Shown piece after piece: positions 8,847-18,386 of a stretch of 64,000 bases of DNA. The DNA is taken from assembly GCF_013036045.1 (NCBI RefSeq), contig NZ_WTPX01000005.1, positions 1 to 64,000 of the forward strand, read 5' to 3'. The notes beneath the pieces are model-generated. The model was not told the origin of the DNA. It saw only the letters and a list, made by a program, of their open reading frames with translations, and did not search any database. Position 1 is the first letter of the stretch; the number at the start of each line of letters is the position of its first letter. The position numbers and the translations under genes are program-made. This DNA is from Alienimonas chondri. Its GTDB lineage: Bacteria > Planctomycetota > Planctomycetia > Planctomycetales > Planctomycetaceae.

Positions 8847-10178
8847 ATGTCCGCCGCCCGCACCGCCGCCCGCCCCGGCCGCACCCCGACCGGCCGCCCC
8901 GGCGAGCAGATGGATTTCGAGGATCTGAAACGTCTAATCCATGGCAAGCTGGTCGATAAACTCGACCTGTCCCGCCTGGGCGATCTCGAAGGGGACACGC
9001 TTCGCCGCGAGATTCGTCTCGTCGTTGAGCACCTCTGCGACACCGAGAACCCGCTGCTGAACCGCGGAGAGCGGGAACGCCTGGTCGAAGAGGTTCTCGA
9101 CGAGACCTTCGGGTTTGGTCCGCTCGAGATCCTCCTCAAGGAAGAGGGGATCGCGGACATCATGATCAACGGCCCGAAGTGTATTTATATTGAGAAGGAC
9201 GGGCGCATCCTCAAAAGCCCGGTCACCTTCCGGGACAACGACCATTTGTTGCAGATCCTCGATCGGATCGTCTCCAAGGTCGGCCGTCGGATCGACGAAA
9301 CCAGCCCGATGTGCGACGCCCGCCTGCCGGACGGCTCTCGCGTCAACGCGATTATCGCGCCGCTCGCGCTCGACGGGGCGGCCATCACGATTCGGCGGTT
9401 CGGTTCCAACCCGCTGACGCTGGAAGACTTGCTGCGATTCGGCGCCTTTACGCCGGAGATGGTCATGTTGCTCGAAGGAGCGATGAAGGCCCGGCTCAAC
9501 GTGCTCGTCTCGGGAGGAACCGGCTCCGGTAAAACGACGCTGCTCAATACGTTGTCCAGCTTTATTCAGCCGGACCAACGAATTATCACGATCGAAGACG
9601 CCGCGGAACTTCAGCTTCAGCAACCGCATACCCTGCGGTTGGAAACGCGTCCGCCGAACATCGAGGGGAAGGGGGCCGTCACGGCGACCGACCTCGTGAA
9701 GAACGCCCTGCGAATGCGACCGGACCGAATCATTATCGGCGAGTGTCGCGGCCCGGAAGCCCTCGACATGCTGCAAGCGATGAACACCGGTCACGAAGGC
9801 TCGCTGACCACCATTCACGCCAACACCCCCCGGGACGCCGTCAGCCGACTCGAGACGATGATCTCCATGGGCGGGATCGAACTGCCCATCCGGGCGCTGC
9901 GCAATCAATTCGCCAGTGCCGTCGACCTGATTATTCAAGCAAACCGCCTCCAAGGCGGACCGCGTAAGGTGACGGACATCACTGAGGTGGTCGGTATGGA
10001 GGGCGACACGATCGTGATGCAGAAGATTTTTGAATTCGTGCAGGACGGAATCGGCGAGGACGGCAAAGCGTTCGGGCACTTCGAGAGTACCGGAGTCCGC
10101 CCCGCGTTTATGGATCGACTCGAATCGGCGGGCGTGAAGCTGCCGCACAACCTGTTCGCCGCACGGCGCCTCGGGTGA
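8847..10178 (+). CDS. tadA: Tad/CpaF-type secretion ATPase
   Basis: The hexameric ATPase that powers assembly of Flp/Tad pili or related secretion. The 443-residue product has the CpaF family order: a helical N-terminal domain (about 20-130), then Walker [11 protein letters not shown] at 222-231, an Asp box with acidic [11 protein letters not shown], Walker [10 protein letters not shown] near 293-301, and the His-containing [14 protein letters not shown] motif. ATG at 8847 is chosen because an upstream start at 8721 would add 42 Ser/Pro-rich residues unlike the family. tadB and tadC follow on the same strand at spacings of 99 and 58 bases. No pilin, TadZ, RcpA or TadE-type gene is visible nearby, so the rest of the machine must be encoded elsewhere. 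Confidence 0.95.
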   Translation: MSAARTAARPGRTPTGRPGEQMDFEDLKRLIHGKLVDKLDLSRLGDLEGDTLRREIRLVVEHLCDTENPLLNRGERERLVEEVLDETFGFGPLEILLKEEGIADIMINGPKCIYIEKDGRILKSPVTFRDNDHLLQILDRIVSKVGRRIDETSPMCDARLPDGSRVNAIIAPLALDGAAITIRRFGSNPLTLEDLLRFGAFTPEMVMLLEGAMKARLNVLVSGGTGSGKTTLLNTLSSFIQPDQRIITIEDAAELQLQQPHTLRLETRPPNIEGKGAVTATDLVKNALRMRPDRIIIGECRGPEALDMLQAMNTGHEGSLTTIHANTPRDAVSRLETMISMGGIELPIRALRNQFASAVDLIIQANRLQGGPRKVTDITEVVGMEGDTIVMQKIFEFVQDGIGEDGKAFGHFESTGVRPAFMDRLESAGVKLPHNLFAARRLG

Positions 10179-10277
10179 TTCAGAAATAGAGGGCGTGGCG
10201 TCGAGGGCTGAAGCCCGCACGTCGCTCCCATCGCTCCGCGTTTCTTGCACGCCATACGCCTTTCGCCCCCCGTTCCT

Positions 10278-11243
10278 ATGTTCGCCTCCCCGCTGGTCAT
10301 CTCGCTGTTCGCCTTCGGGTTCGTCGCGCTGCTGGCGCTGGGGGCCTTGGCGACATGGCGGAACAGCGCCGCCACCGACGTTGAAGATCGTCTGGCGACG
10401 CTGGTAGGAGGGAAGAAGGCGGCTCCCAAGCTGAAGACCAGCGAATTGCTCGCCGAGGCGTCCGGCGGCATGACCGGCATCGCGGGGCGAATCGGCGGGT
10501 CTTTGACGAAGCTCGGCTTGATGCTGGAGCAGGCCGACAATCCGATGACGCCGCATACCTTCTTTATGGCCACGCTCGGCTGCGGCGGCGCAGGCTTCGC
10601 CGCGGCCGTGCTGGGCGGGGCGCCGGCGCCCCTGTACCCGGTGTCCGCGTTATTGGCCGCGTTCGGTCCGCTGCTGTACGTCATGTTCATCCGTCGGCAG
10701 CGCCATAAACGGTTCGCCGCACAGATGCCGGACGCCCTGGAACTAATCGCCCGGGCGCTCCGCAGCGGGCACAGTCTCGCCAGCGGCCTGCACGTCGTGG
10801 TCGAAGAGATGCCGCAACCGGTCAGCAAAGAGTTCAGCCTCGCCTACGAGGAACAGAACCTGGGGCTGCCGCTGGAGATCGCTCTGAAAAACATGTTGAA
10901 GCGCGTCCCCAACATGGACCTGAAATTCTTCGTCACCGCGGTCGCGATCCAACGAGCGGCGGGCGGCGATATGGCGGAAATCCTCGACAAGCTGAGCCAT
11001 TTGATTCGGGAACGCTTCCAAATTATGGGACAGGTGCAGGCGCTGACCGGCGAAGGCCGCATCTCCGGGTTGGTGTTGATGGCGTTGCCCGTCGCCACCT
11101 TCCTCGCGATCTACTACATCAACCCGGGATATATCGAACCGCTGTTTGAGGATCCCCGCGGCCGCATGATGATCGGCGTGGCGACGGTGCTGCAGGTGGT
11201 GGGCGCCCTGGTCATCAAGAAGATCGTCAACATTAAAATTTAG
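10278..11243 (+). CDS. tadB: Tad secretion inner-membrane platform protein TadB
   Basis: One of the two type II secretion F-domain platform proteins that sit in the inner membrane and engage the TadA ATPase. The 321-residue protein has an N-terminal membrane helix (about 3-24), a second hydrophobic pair (about 98-138, split by a small loop), the T2SSF domain (about 155-285, with ARALRSGHSLASGL and GGDMAEILDKLS, typical of the family), and C-terminal membrane helices near 270-315. ATG at 10278 places the first helix at the N-terminus. It lies directly after tadA and before tadC. Confidence 0.93.
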   Translation: MFASPLVISLFAFGFVALLALGALATWRNSAATDVEDRLATLVGGKKAAPKLKTSELLAEASGGMTGIAGRIGGSLTKLGLMLEQADNPMTPHTFFMATLGCGGAGFAAAVLGGAPAPLYPVSALLAAFGPLLYVMFIRRQRHKRFAAQMPDALELIARALRSGHSLASGLHVVVEEMPQPVSKEFSLAYEEQNLGLPLEIALKNMLKRVPNMDLKFFVTAVAIQRAAGGDMAEILDKLSHLIRERFQIMGQVQALTGEGRISGLVLMALPVATFLAIYYINPGYIEPLFEDPRGRMMIGVATVLQVVGALVIKKIVNIKI

Positions 11244-11301
11244 TCGCGTTCCGTACCGCTCGGTTCACAATCCATATTCGCCCCGCTCACTGCTGATCAC
11301 C

Positions 11302-12234
11302 ATGTCTCTCGTCGAATTGCTGCCCTACGCCGTCGGCGGGGCGATCCTGCTGGGAGCGCTCGGAGTGGCGGGATTGTTCTCCGGCACGTCCAATGCCGCG
11401 GAGGGGCGACTCGATCGGCTCAAGGATCCCCGTAAGCGGGGGGATCGCGACGAACGTTCGCGCGGGTCGGGATTGAAGGACGCCGCTCGCAAGGCGGCGC
11501 CGGCGCTCTCCAAGGCGCTGACGCCCAAGACGGAGAAAGAGGTCTCCGCGTTACGCCTCCGAATGGTTAACGCGGGGTTCCATAGCCCCGCGGCGCCTCA
11601 ACTGTATCTCGCGTTGAAGACGGCGGTCTCGCTCGGCGGACTGGCGGCGGGGTTCGTCTACGGGATGGCCAACTACGGGATGACGCTGAATACGGCGTTC
11701 TCCACGATCATTCTCGGCGGACTCGGCTTCTATCTTCCCGAGGGCGTCCTGTTCCTGATGGTGAAGAGCCGTAAGGAGCAGATCTTCCTCGGCCTGCCGG
11801 ACGTCTTGGACCTGATGGTCGTCTGCGTGGAAGCCGGCCTGGGGCTGGACGCCGGCATGCGGCGTGTCGCGGAGGAGTTAGAGGATACACATGCGGCGGT
11901 CTGCGAAGAGATTAATATCTGCAACAAACAGTTGAACCTCGGTTCGCCGCGGCGGCAGGTGCTGCACGACCTCGGCGTGAGAACGGGCGTCGACGATATG
12001 CGGGCGCTCGCCGCGGTGCTGATTCAAGCGGATAAGTTCGGCAGCAGCATCGGCGAGGCCTTGCGGACGCAAAGCGACTCCATGCGGACCAAGCGTCGCC
12101 AGCTTGCCGAGGAGCGTGCCCAGCAGACGGCGGTCAAATTAATCTTCCCGCTGGTTCTGTTTATTTTCCCCGGCATCTTTGCGGTGCTGGTCGGCCCCGC
12201 GGCCCTGATGATTATCGACGGCGTCCTCGTTTGA
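11302..12234 (+). CDS. tadC: Tad secretion inner-membrane platform protein TadC
   Basis: The second F-domain platform protein of the Tad system, 310 residues. A membrane helix at the N-terminus (about 7-27) is followed by a basic stretch, paired hydrophobic segments (about 115-152), the T2SSF domain (about 160-275, with PDVLDLMVVCVEAGLGLDAG and ADKFGSSIGEAL), and a final membrane helix (about 280-308). It starts 58 bases after tadB. Order tadA-tadB-tadC is the standard one and suggests a single transcript. Confidence 0.93.
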   Translation: MSLVELLPYAVGGAILLGALGVAGLFSGTSNAAEGRLDRLKDPRKRGDRDERSRGSGLKDAARKAAPALSKALTPKTEKEVSALRLRMVNAGFHSPAAPQLYLALKTAVSLGGLAAGFVYGMANYGMTLNTAFSTIILGGLGFYLPEGVLFLMVKSRKEQIFLGLPDVLDLMVVCVEAGLGLDAGMRRVAEELEDTHAAVCEEINICNKQLNLGSPRRQVLHDLGVRTGVDDMRALAAVLIQADKFGSSIGEALRTQSDSMRTKRRQLAEERAQQTAVKLIFPLVLFIFPGIFAVLVGPAALMIIDGVLV

Positions 12235-12278
12235 ATCCGCTGAGGCGCGTCGCCCTGCCACGGGAGAACCTCGGGGTC

Positions 12279-12307
12279 GGGATCGGGTAGACTCCGGCCC
12301 CGATCCC
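12279..12307 (+). other. Stable hairpin just upstream of the oxidoreductase start
   Basis: GGGATCGGG and CCCGATCCC pair perfectly over 9 bases around an 11-base loop, ending 11 bases before the GTG start at 12319. There is no T-run, so it is not a standard terminator. It could end the tad transcript inefficiently or limit ribosome access to the downstream gene. Confidence 0.35.
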
Positions 12308-12318
12308 TGGAGCGCCCC

Positions 12319-13776
12319 GTGGCCCGCTATTTCAAGTACAAGACCGCCGAAGATCTCACCGCGGACGCCGCGGAGCGGGGCGTGCCGCTTGAACTGACGG
12401 ACGATCTCGCGCCGTTGTTTGAGCCGCTCCAGGTTCCCGTTCCCGGCGGTCCGGTTCGCACCTTGGGCAATCGTCTGGCCGTTCAGCCGATGGAGGGCTG
12501 CGACGGCACGCCGGACGGGCGACCGGACGAATTGACCTACCGCCGATATCGCCGCTTCGGCGCCGGCGGGGCGAAATTGATCTGGGGGGAAGCGACCGCG
12601 GTCGCGGACGACGGTCGGATGAACCCCCGGCAACTCTGGATCGCGGACCACTCCGCCTCTGAAATCGCCGACATGCTGGCCGGCTGTCGCCGCGAGCACC
12701 GAAACGCTTGCGGCGGAGACGACGACCTCCTCGTCGGGCTGCAGCTGACCCATTCGGGGCGATATAGTTTTCGCGGGCCGCTGATCCCGGTTCGCGATCC
12801 GCTGCTCGATCCGCGGACGATGGATAAATCGACCGGCGCCCCGATCGGCGAGGACGTCCAGCCGCTCTCCGACGGCGACTTGCGCAGGATTCAGGACGAG
12901 TTCGTCGTCGCGGCGAAGCTCGCTCGGGAGGTCGGGTGCGACTTCGTCGATATTAAACAGTGTCACAAATATCTCCTCTGCGAACTCCTCGCCGCAACGA
13001 ACCGGCCGGGAGACTATGGCGGCAGCTATGAGAATCGCACTCGTTTTATTCGCAAGCTGATCGGTCGGATTCGCGCTGAAGTTCCCGATCTGTTGATCGC
13101 CAGTCGGTTCAACGCTTACGACGGCATCCCGTTTCACAAAGGGGACGACGGATTGGGCGTACCGGACGCCCATGCCCTGCCGTTGACCAACAGTTTCGGC
13201 ACCGATCCGCAGGATCACGCGAAACCGGATCTCGCCGAGCCGCAACGCCTGGCCGCCGATCTGGCGGAATGGGGCGTCAGCCTGTTGAACGTTTCCAGCG
13301 GGAACCCCTATGCCTGCCCGCATCTCGTGCGACCCGCGGAGAACCCGCCCACCGACGGCTATCACCAGCCGGAACACCCGCTCGTCGGGATTCATCGCCA
13401 CTTCACTTTAACCGCGGCGGTGCAGGAGGCGGCCGTCACGCCGGATGGCGCTCGCATTCCGGTCGTCGGCAGCGGGTACAGTTGGTTACAGGATTATGCC
13501 TTCGCCGCGGCGGCCGCGAACGTGCTCGCCGGCCGGTGCGATCTGGTCGGCTACGGTCGAGGATCGCTTTCCCATCCGGACTTCGCTAACAGCCTGAAGG
13601 AGTCCGGCACGTTAAATCGCAAGCAGGTGTGCCGGACGTTCAGTTACTGCACGAATATTATGCGAACGAAAGACCACCCGCTCGGCCAGTACCCGACCGG
13701 CTGCCCGCCGTTCGACCGCGAGGCGTACGACGCGATTTATAAAGAGGTCAAAGCGAAGATGGCCGCCCCGAATTAG
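12319..13776 (+). CDS. Old-yellow-enzyme-family NADH:flavin oxidoreductase
   Basis: An FMN-dependent TIM-barrel oxidoreductase of the NADH:flavin oxidoreductase/OYE family; the substrate is unknown (ene reduction or demethylation are known family activities). The 485-residue sequence shows RLAVQPMEG near the N-terminus, the QLTHSGRYS motif near 147-155 that carries the family's conserved His, a long central barrel with DFVDIKQCHKYL, and the late phosphate-binding GSGY and VGYGRGSLSHPDFA segments. The start is GTG at 12319, shortly after a stable hairpin. It is longer than the minimal family because of extensions at both ends. It follows tadC by 84 bases but has no obvious functional link to the Tad genes. 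Confidence 0.88.
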   Translation: MARYFKYKTAEDLTADAAERGVPLELTDDLAPLFEPLQVPVPGGPVRTLGNRLAVQPMEGCDGTPDGRPDELTYRRYRRFGAGGAKLIWGEATAVADDGRMNPRQLWIADHSASEIADMLAGCRREHRNACGGDDDLLVGLQLTHSGRYSFRGPLIPVRDPLLDPRTMDKSTGAPIGEDVQPLSDGDLRRIQDEFVVAAKLAREVGCDFVDIKQCHKYLLCELLAATNRPGDYGGSYENRTRFIRKLIGRIRAEVPDLLIASRFNAYDGIPFHKGDDGLGVPDAHALPLTNSFGTDPQDHAKPDLAEPQRLAADLAEWGVSLLNVSSGNPYACPHLVRPAENPPTDGYHQPEHPLVGIHRHFTLTAAVQEAAVTPDGARIPVVGSGYSWLQDYAFAAAAANVLAGRCDLVGYGRGSLSHPDFANSLKESGTLNRKQVCRTFSYCTNIMRTKDHPLGQYPTGCPPFDREAYDAIYKEVKAKMAAPN

Positions 13777-13924
13777 ATCGCGGGGCGTGGACGTGGTTGG
13801 ATGCACCGGGCGATTCCGTCGCCAGTGTCCCCGTCGCTTCGCCTCGAACACTTCGACTTTTTCTCACGGTCTTGACCTCAGCGGGCGGTTGCGACTTGCA
13901 CAAATATGTGAGCCGAAGCCGCCC

Positions 13925-16900
13925 TCACTCCGCCGTCGGCTTCCAGCGAAGAATGCGGAGTCCGCCGGCGGGATCGTGGGACTCGTAGGCCCCGAGATCG
14001 TGACGACCGAAGCTCGGGCGGATGGCCCCGATGAGGTCCACGTTCACCGTTCCGGTGAGGTCCGCGCCGGCGTTGATGGCCGGGGAGCCTTTGGCGAGGC
14101 GGTAGTCTCCGCTTAGGGCGTCGAAGAATATCGGGTCGTCGAGCAGATCGTTCGGCCCGGGCACGACGCCGGCGGCGGGAACGGTCCCATACATGAGGAC
14201 GGAGTCTGTATTCAACGTCCCCGCCCCTCGCCGGACGCCGTAGGCGCCGCCGACGAGCACGCTGTTGATTACTTTCGCCTCGCCCCCGTCCAAGTGCAGG
14301 CCGGTCTGAACGGCGTCGAGCGTGGCGTGCCGAAGCGTCAGCCGGCCGCCCTCTCCGACGTGCACGCCGCGCCCCACATGACGGGCGAGGAAGTTGTCGG
14401 CAAGCACTTCGATCGAACCGCTCGGAACCGGGCCGGCGCCGCCGTCGCTTACGTGCAGGCCGTCATACGGGCCGGACGAGGCGACGCACCGGTCGAGCGT
14501 GACGTCCGCGCAACGGATGCATGTAAAGCCTTCGCCCACCGTGGCCGCCCCGAACTGCTGCACCATGCAGCGGTCCAGCAAGACGGCATTGCAGTCCGAC
14601 AATTGCATGCCGCTCCGGCCGACGTCGGAGGCGAGACAACCGGCGAACACGGCGTCTCCCGCGATCATCCCGAAGCCGTCCCGGCCGCACCCCAAGACCT
14701 GACAGTCGATCAGGGTCGACATCGTCCCGTTCGCGATTAGGAAGCCGTCGTTCCCCACATCCGAGACGGCGCACCGGGTGAACGTCACGGCCCCGCCCGT
14801 CGCGGCGTCCGCGGAGACGTGGAATCCGTCGAGGCCGGCGGCGCCGACGACGCAATCCGTGAGGGAACCGTCGACGGCCTCGCCCGGGGGGCCGGCCAAC
14901 AGCATCGCGTCGCCGGTTTGGGAGGCGAACGTGCAGTTCGTCGCGGCGAACGGGCCGGAGGTCAGCACGCTGGCGGCAGAGTCGCGAGAGGTGAATTGAC
15001 ACCCCGTCAACGACACGGCGCCGGGGCCGGAGGCGATCTCGACGGCCTGATGATTCCCCGCATTCACCCAGTCGGAGATCGTCGCCCCGCCGTCCGTCAC
15101 GAACAACGCGACTCCGCATTGATTGGTCTGCACGTTCATCGGGGCGGTGATGACCGCGTCCTCGCCCGCCACGAAGATCCCCTGGGAACAGCCGGAGACG
15201 GCGAGGTTCGTATGAAGGGCCGGATCTAAGGGGCATTGATCCAGCAACACGCCGATCCCGGCGCCGCCGACGAGGTAACCGTCCCCGTCCAGCGCGGCCG
15301 TCCGCAAGACCGTGACGTCGTTCAGGACGACCTCGCCGAAGCCGGGCGCCGCGTCGGCGCCACGATGATATCCCACCCCGGTGAGGCAGTCGGTCGCGGT
15401 GAACCCGTTCAATACGACCGGCCGGGGGACTGTCTGGCCCGAATCTCGCTCAATATATAGACCGTATTGCGAGCAGCCGACCGCTTCGCAGTTCTCGATC
15501 ACGACGTCGACGGGCGTGCGGCTTTCCAATCCCACGCCCGCGTCGTTCACCGTCACGTTCCGCCAGGTGACGACGCCGGCCACGTCCGTCAGCCCCCGAC
15601 TGTCCGGGGCGCCGGCCGGGCCGAGGATCGCCACCCCGGCGACCCCGCCGTCGACCGTCCAGTTCGAATCGACGGCGGACACCGCGATCTGATTTCGCGC
15701 GAACGTGAGAGCGTCCGAGGCGCCCCAGTTCCACACGCAGTTTTGAAGCCCCAAAGCAGCGCGGCCGCAGTCGCGAAAGGTGCAGTTGCGGATGTCCGAG
15801 GTCGTGACGTCCACGAGCCTCAACCCGTCGTCGCCGCGGTCGAACGAGCAGCCGGTGACCGACACGTTCGGCGCTTGCATCACAGCGCCGACGCCGTCGT
15901 TCGCCGCGGCGTCGTGATCGAGAAAGGCGCTGTCTCGCAGGGTGACGGTTGCGGCGTTCGTGACTCTCAGACCCGCGTCGCCGTTCGTCAATCCGACGTC
16001 GCGGACGTCGACCGTCTCGATGTTGTCCGTTTCAATATGGAAGCGATTGTCGTTCCAGGTTTGCAGGCTCACCGTCAGGGTCTGCGAGACGTTCGCGTCT
16101 CCGTCCCAGGCGATTCCGAAGGCGTTGTCGGAGGCGGACACCGTGTCCAAGGCGTCAAGCTGGAAGGCCGGCGTGGATGTCGCCACCCGGAGGGCGGCGT
16201 CGGCGTGCCCGGTGATCGAAACCGACCGCATCGTCAAGCTGGGGCGCCCCGTCCAAATCCCGACGGTCCCGTCGGCGATCGTGCTTTCCCGCACCTCCGG
16301 CGGCGGACCGGCGCCGGAGGGCAGGTACAGACCGATCGCACAAAGGAGCAGGTCGCAGCGGAGGAGGACCGCATTCTCGCCGGACAGCACGCAGCCGAAG
16401 ACGGCGTCCATCACGGTGCAGTCGGTGAGGCTTGCGCCGGGGCCGCTTTCATAACGAACGCCTTGCTGCCCGCCGACCACGCCGCAGTCGGCGAGCGTTA
16501 ATTGCGAATCACTGGCGAAGAACCCGGAGTGAACTTCATCGCCGATCGCGATCTTGCATCTGGATGCCTCGAGGGCCGAGAACTCGAAACAGTACACGCC
16601 GTCGCCGGCCCCGCTGTATCGACAGTCGGTCAGGACGGCGGCCGTTCGATGAAGGACGAATCCCCATCGTCCGCCGTCGCAGGCGCAGTCCTCCAGGTAG
16701 ACGCCGTTGCTGTTCGACAGGATCACCGCGGAATCCGTGGCGACGCCGGCGGCGTGCGGTTTGAACGCGAATCCGCGGAATGTGTGCCCCGAGGAACCGC
16801 TGACGTAGAGCGCCGGCGACCCGGCGACTTTCGCCTCGACCGTCACCGAGCCGGCCGTTTCGGCGGTCCAGAGCGCGGGCTGCCCCCAGCAATTCGAGCC

Positions 16901-17152
16901 GGACACCGTCACGTTCTCGACGTACACGCCGGGTCCGACGAACACGCGATCGCCCGGAAGCAGGGCCGAGCCTGCTCGTCCGAGCGTGAGAAAAGGCAGG
17001 ATACTCGTCCCCAGCCCCAGCAGGTCGTTCCCGGACTTCCGTACGTAGATATCTCTCGACTCCGCCGTGCCGGCAAAGAGCAGCGAAGCGACGGCGGTCA
17101 GGATGACCGGGAAGCCTGCGGCTCGACGGCGATCGGCGATCGTCTCGGACAC
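13925..17152 (-). CDS. Secreted right-handed parallel beta-helix repeat protein
   Basis: A 1075-residue exported protein. The N-terminus has three Arg followed by a hydrophobic core and an AES-type cleavage site (about residue 32), a Sec signal peptide. The mature protein opens with RDIYVRKSGNDLLGLG, the usual start of DUF1565/Pel-like parallel beta-helix proteins. It continues with more than 25 beta-helix coils built on DC, N-C and SG turns, rich in Asp, Gly, Ser and Cys-containing DCxV/CTF repeats. The C-terminal end (PAINAGADLTG, DLGAYE) is the standard capping segment of these proteins. No catalytic pectate-lyase or glycosidase residues are clearly identifiable, so polysaccharide binding or cleavage is only a possibility. 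The start is GTG at 17152, 45 bases after the lipoprotein gene, probably co-transcribed. Confidence 0.88.
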   Translation of the reverse strand: MSETIADRRRAAGFPVILTAVASLLFAGTAESRDIYVRKSGNDLLGLGTSILPFLTLGRAGSALLPGDRVFVGPGVYVENVTVSGSNCWGQPALWTAETAGSVTVEAKVAGSPALYVSGSSGHTFRGFAFKPHAAGVATDSAVILSNSNGVYLEDCACDGGRWGFVLHRTAAVLTDCRYSGAGDGVYCFEFSALEASRCKIAIGDEVHSGFFASDSQLTLADCGVVGGQQGVRYESGPGASLTDCTVMDAVFGCVLSGENAVLLRCDLLLCAIGLYLPSGAGPPPEVRESTIADGTVGIWTGRPSLTMRSVSITGHADAALRVATSTPAFQLDALDTVSASDNAFGIAWDGDANVSQTLTVSLQTWNDNRFHIETDNIETVDVRDVGLTNGDAGLRVTNAATVTLRDSAFLDHDAAANDGVGAVMQAPNVSVTGCSFDRGDDGLRLVDVTTSDIRNCTFRDCGRAALGLQNCVWNWGASDALTFARNQIAVSAVDSNWTVDGGVAGVAILGPAGAPDSRGLTDVAGVVTWRNVTVNDAGVGLESRTPVDVVIENCEAVGCSQYGLYIERDSGQTVPRPVVLNGFTATDCLTGVGYHRGADAAPGFGEVVLNDVTVLRTAALDGDGYLVGGAGIGVLLDQCPLDPALHTNLAVSGCSQGIFVAGEDAVITAPMNVQTNQCGVALFVTDGGATISDWVNAGNHQAVEIASGPGAVSLTGCQFTSRDSAASVLTSGPFAATNCTFASQTGDAMLLAGPPGEAVDGSLTDCVVGAAGLDGFHVSADAATGGAVTFTRCAVSDVGNDGFLIANGTMSTLIDCQVLGCGRDGFGMIAGDAVFAGCLASDVGRSGMQLSDCNAVLLDRCMVQQFGAATVGEGFTCIRCADVTLDRCVASSGPYDGLHVSDGGAGPVPSGSIEVLADNFLARHVGRGVHVGEGGRLTLRHATLDAVQTGLHLDGGEAKVINSVLVGGAYGVRRGAGTLNTDSVLMYGTVPAAGVVPGPNDLLDDPIFFDALSGDYRLAKGSPAINAGADLTGTVNVDLIGAIRPSFGRHDLGAYESHDPAGGLRILRWKPTAE

Positions 17153-17197
17153 TTCGAGGGGCGGGGGGACGCAGGTCGGTGGGCGGAGGCCTGTCAG

Positions 17198-17935
17198 TTA
17201 CCGCTGCAGGGGCAGAGGCAGCGGTGGAGGCGGAAGGGGCAACGGCGGCAGCGTTCGCGGCGACGGCGGTGCGGAGTCGAGTCGACTTGGGGGCGGGGCG
17301 CCGGCCGGCTCCCGACCGGTGCGCCTCGGGTCGGGACGCCGCGTTCCCGCGCGTGGCGAAGCCGCGTAGCGATACCGCCGAGGGCGGACGTCGCTGGGGA
17401 AAGGCTGCGGGGGCACGATCAATTGCGGCGTGGACTCCTCGACCGGCTTCGACAGTCGCACCACGCTGCGCTCGTCGTCGTCGCCGAGCGCAAGCACGAC
17501 GAAGTCCGCGCCGGCTTCGAGCGCCGTCACGCCGCCGCGACTCTCGCCGAGGGGGACCAACAGCATCTCGCCCGCCTGATCGGCTTGACGGACCCACAAC
17601 TGGGCGACTCGCTCCCCGTCGATCTCCCAGAACCCTCGGAGGAAGATCTCCCTCGATTCGCCGTCGGGTTTCTCCTCTTCTTCAACGGGCTTGGGCAGGC
17701 TGAAGAAGTCCCAATCAACGACCTTCGGGAGGGGCGCGACGGCGTCTGAAGCAGCCGTCTCCGTCGGGGGAGCCTGTGGACCGATCGACGAACCGTCCTC
17801 GGCGATCGCTCCGAGCCGCGATGGGGAATCGACGACGCCGGGAGCCACAGGCCCAATTCCGTCGCACCCTCCTAAGCAGGTACTACTTAAGACGCACATC
17901 ATCGAGATCATCTGCGTCGGGATCAGTCGGCCCAC
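17198..17935 (-). CDS. Proline-rich outer-envelope lipoprotein, unknown function
   Basis: A 245-residue protein with an N-terminal hydrophobic stretch ending in STCLGGC, a lipobox-like site that predicts lipidation of the Cys near residue 24. The middle part (about 75-170) is a small domain with the flavour of a beta-rich fold (FFSLPKP, EIDGERVAQLWVRQ, DFVVLALGDDDE). The last 65 residues are Arg/Pro-rich and end in a run of Pro-Leu repeats. The start is GTG at 17935. It precedes the secreted beta-helix gene by 45 bases; both are exported, suggesting a joint surface role. I do not recognise the family. Confidence 0.6.
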   Translation of the reverse strand: MGRLIPTQMISMMCVLSSTCLGGCDGIGPVAPGVVDSPSRLGAIAEDGSSIGPQAPPTETAASDAVAPLPKVVDWDFFSLPKPVEEEEKPDGESREIFLRGFWEIDGERVAQLWVRQADQAGEMLLVPLGESRGGVTALEAGADFVVLALGDDDERSVVRLSKPVEESTPQLIVPPQPFPSDVRPRRYRYAASPRAGTRRPDPRRTGREPAGAPPPSRLDSAPPSPRTLPPLPLPPPPLPLPLQR

Positions 17936-18069
17936 AGGGCAGTCAGGCTTGGGGGGAGGTCGACAGTGCCGATCCTTCTCGTCACTTACTCCGGAGGCCG
18001 TTCATGGGAACGGGGCGGCATGGCGGGAATCCGTCGCCCAAAACCCTTAGAAATGTAGGTTCGCGAGTG

Positions 18070-18144
18070 ACTCCACAGTGGAGTTCGTTCGTTTCCCAAG
18101 TTTCGCTCTCCAGTTTCGCTTCAAGAAAACGGACTGATCAGTCC
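18070..18144. promoter_or_regulatory. Two perfect palindromes in the lipoprotein/imuA gap
   Basis: ACTCCAC-A-GTGGAGT (18070-18084) and GGACTGATCAGTCC (18131-18144) are exact dyads 46 bases apart, with a 9-base direct repeat between them. They could be operators of a divergent promoter region or small hairpins. No evidence links them to a particular regulator. Confidence 0.35.
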
Positions 18145-18368
18145 TGGGGCGGCTGAGAGCGACTCCGCATGGAACTGCCTCTGGCTCACGGAGAACTTGG
18201 ATCAGTGAGAACCATGGCCGCTGGACGCGGCGCTAGGGGCTTGCCGTACTCCGGTCTCGGCGGTCCGCCGCGCGATCGTCGACGCTGATTCGGGACGGCT
18301 TCGTTCGGGAGGGCGGCGAGATGCCCCGCGATTTTGACGTGTTCGGATGGACACACATTCTGCAGCGG

Positions 18369-18386
18369 GTACGCTCACGAGCGTAC
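18369..18386. promoter_or_regulatory. Candidate SOS-type operator before imuA
   Basis: GTACGCTC-AC-GAGCGTAC forms 8-base arms with a two-base centre and ends five bases before the ATG of imuA at 18392. imuA-imuB-dnaE2 cassettes are normally LexA-controlled, and a strong dyad next to the start is where a repressor site is expected. It does not match the classical enterobacterial or Gram-positive LexA boxes, so the identity of the binding protein is inference. Confidence 0.45.

Noticed and set aside
8934-10556. 540-codon minus-strand open frame opposite tadA
   Set aside because: The plus strand carries intact ATPase motifs; the antisense product has no recognisable domain.
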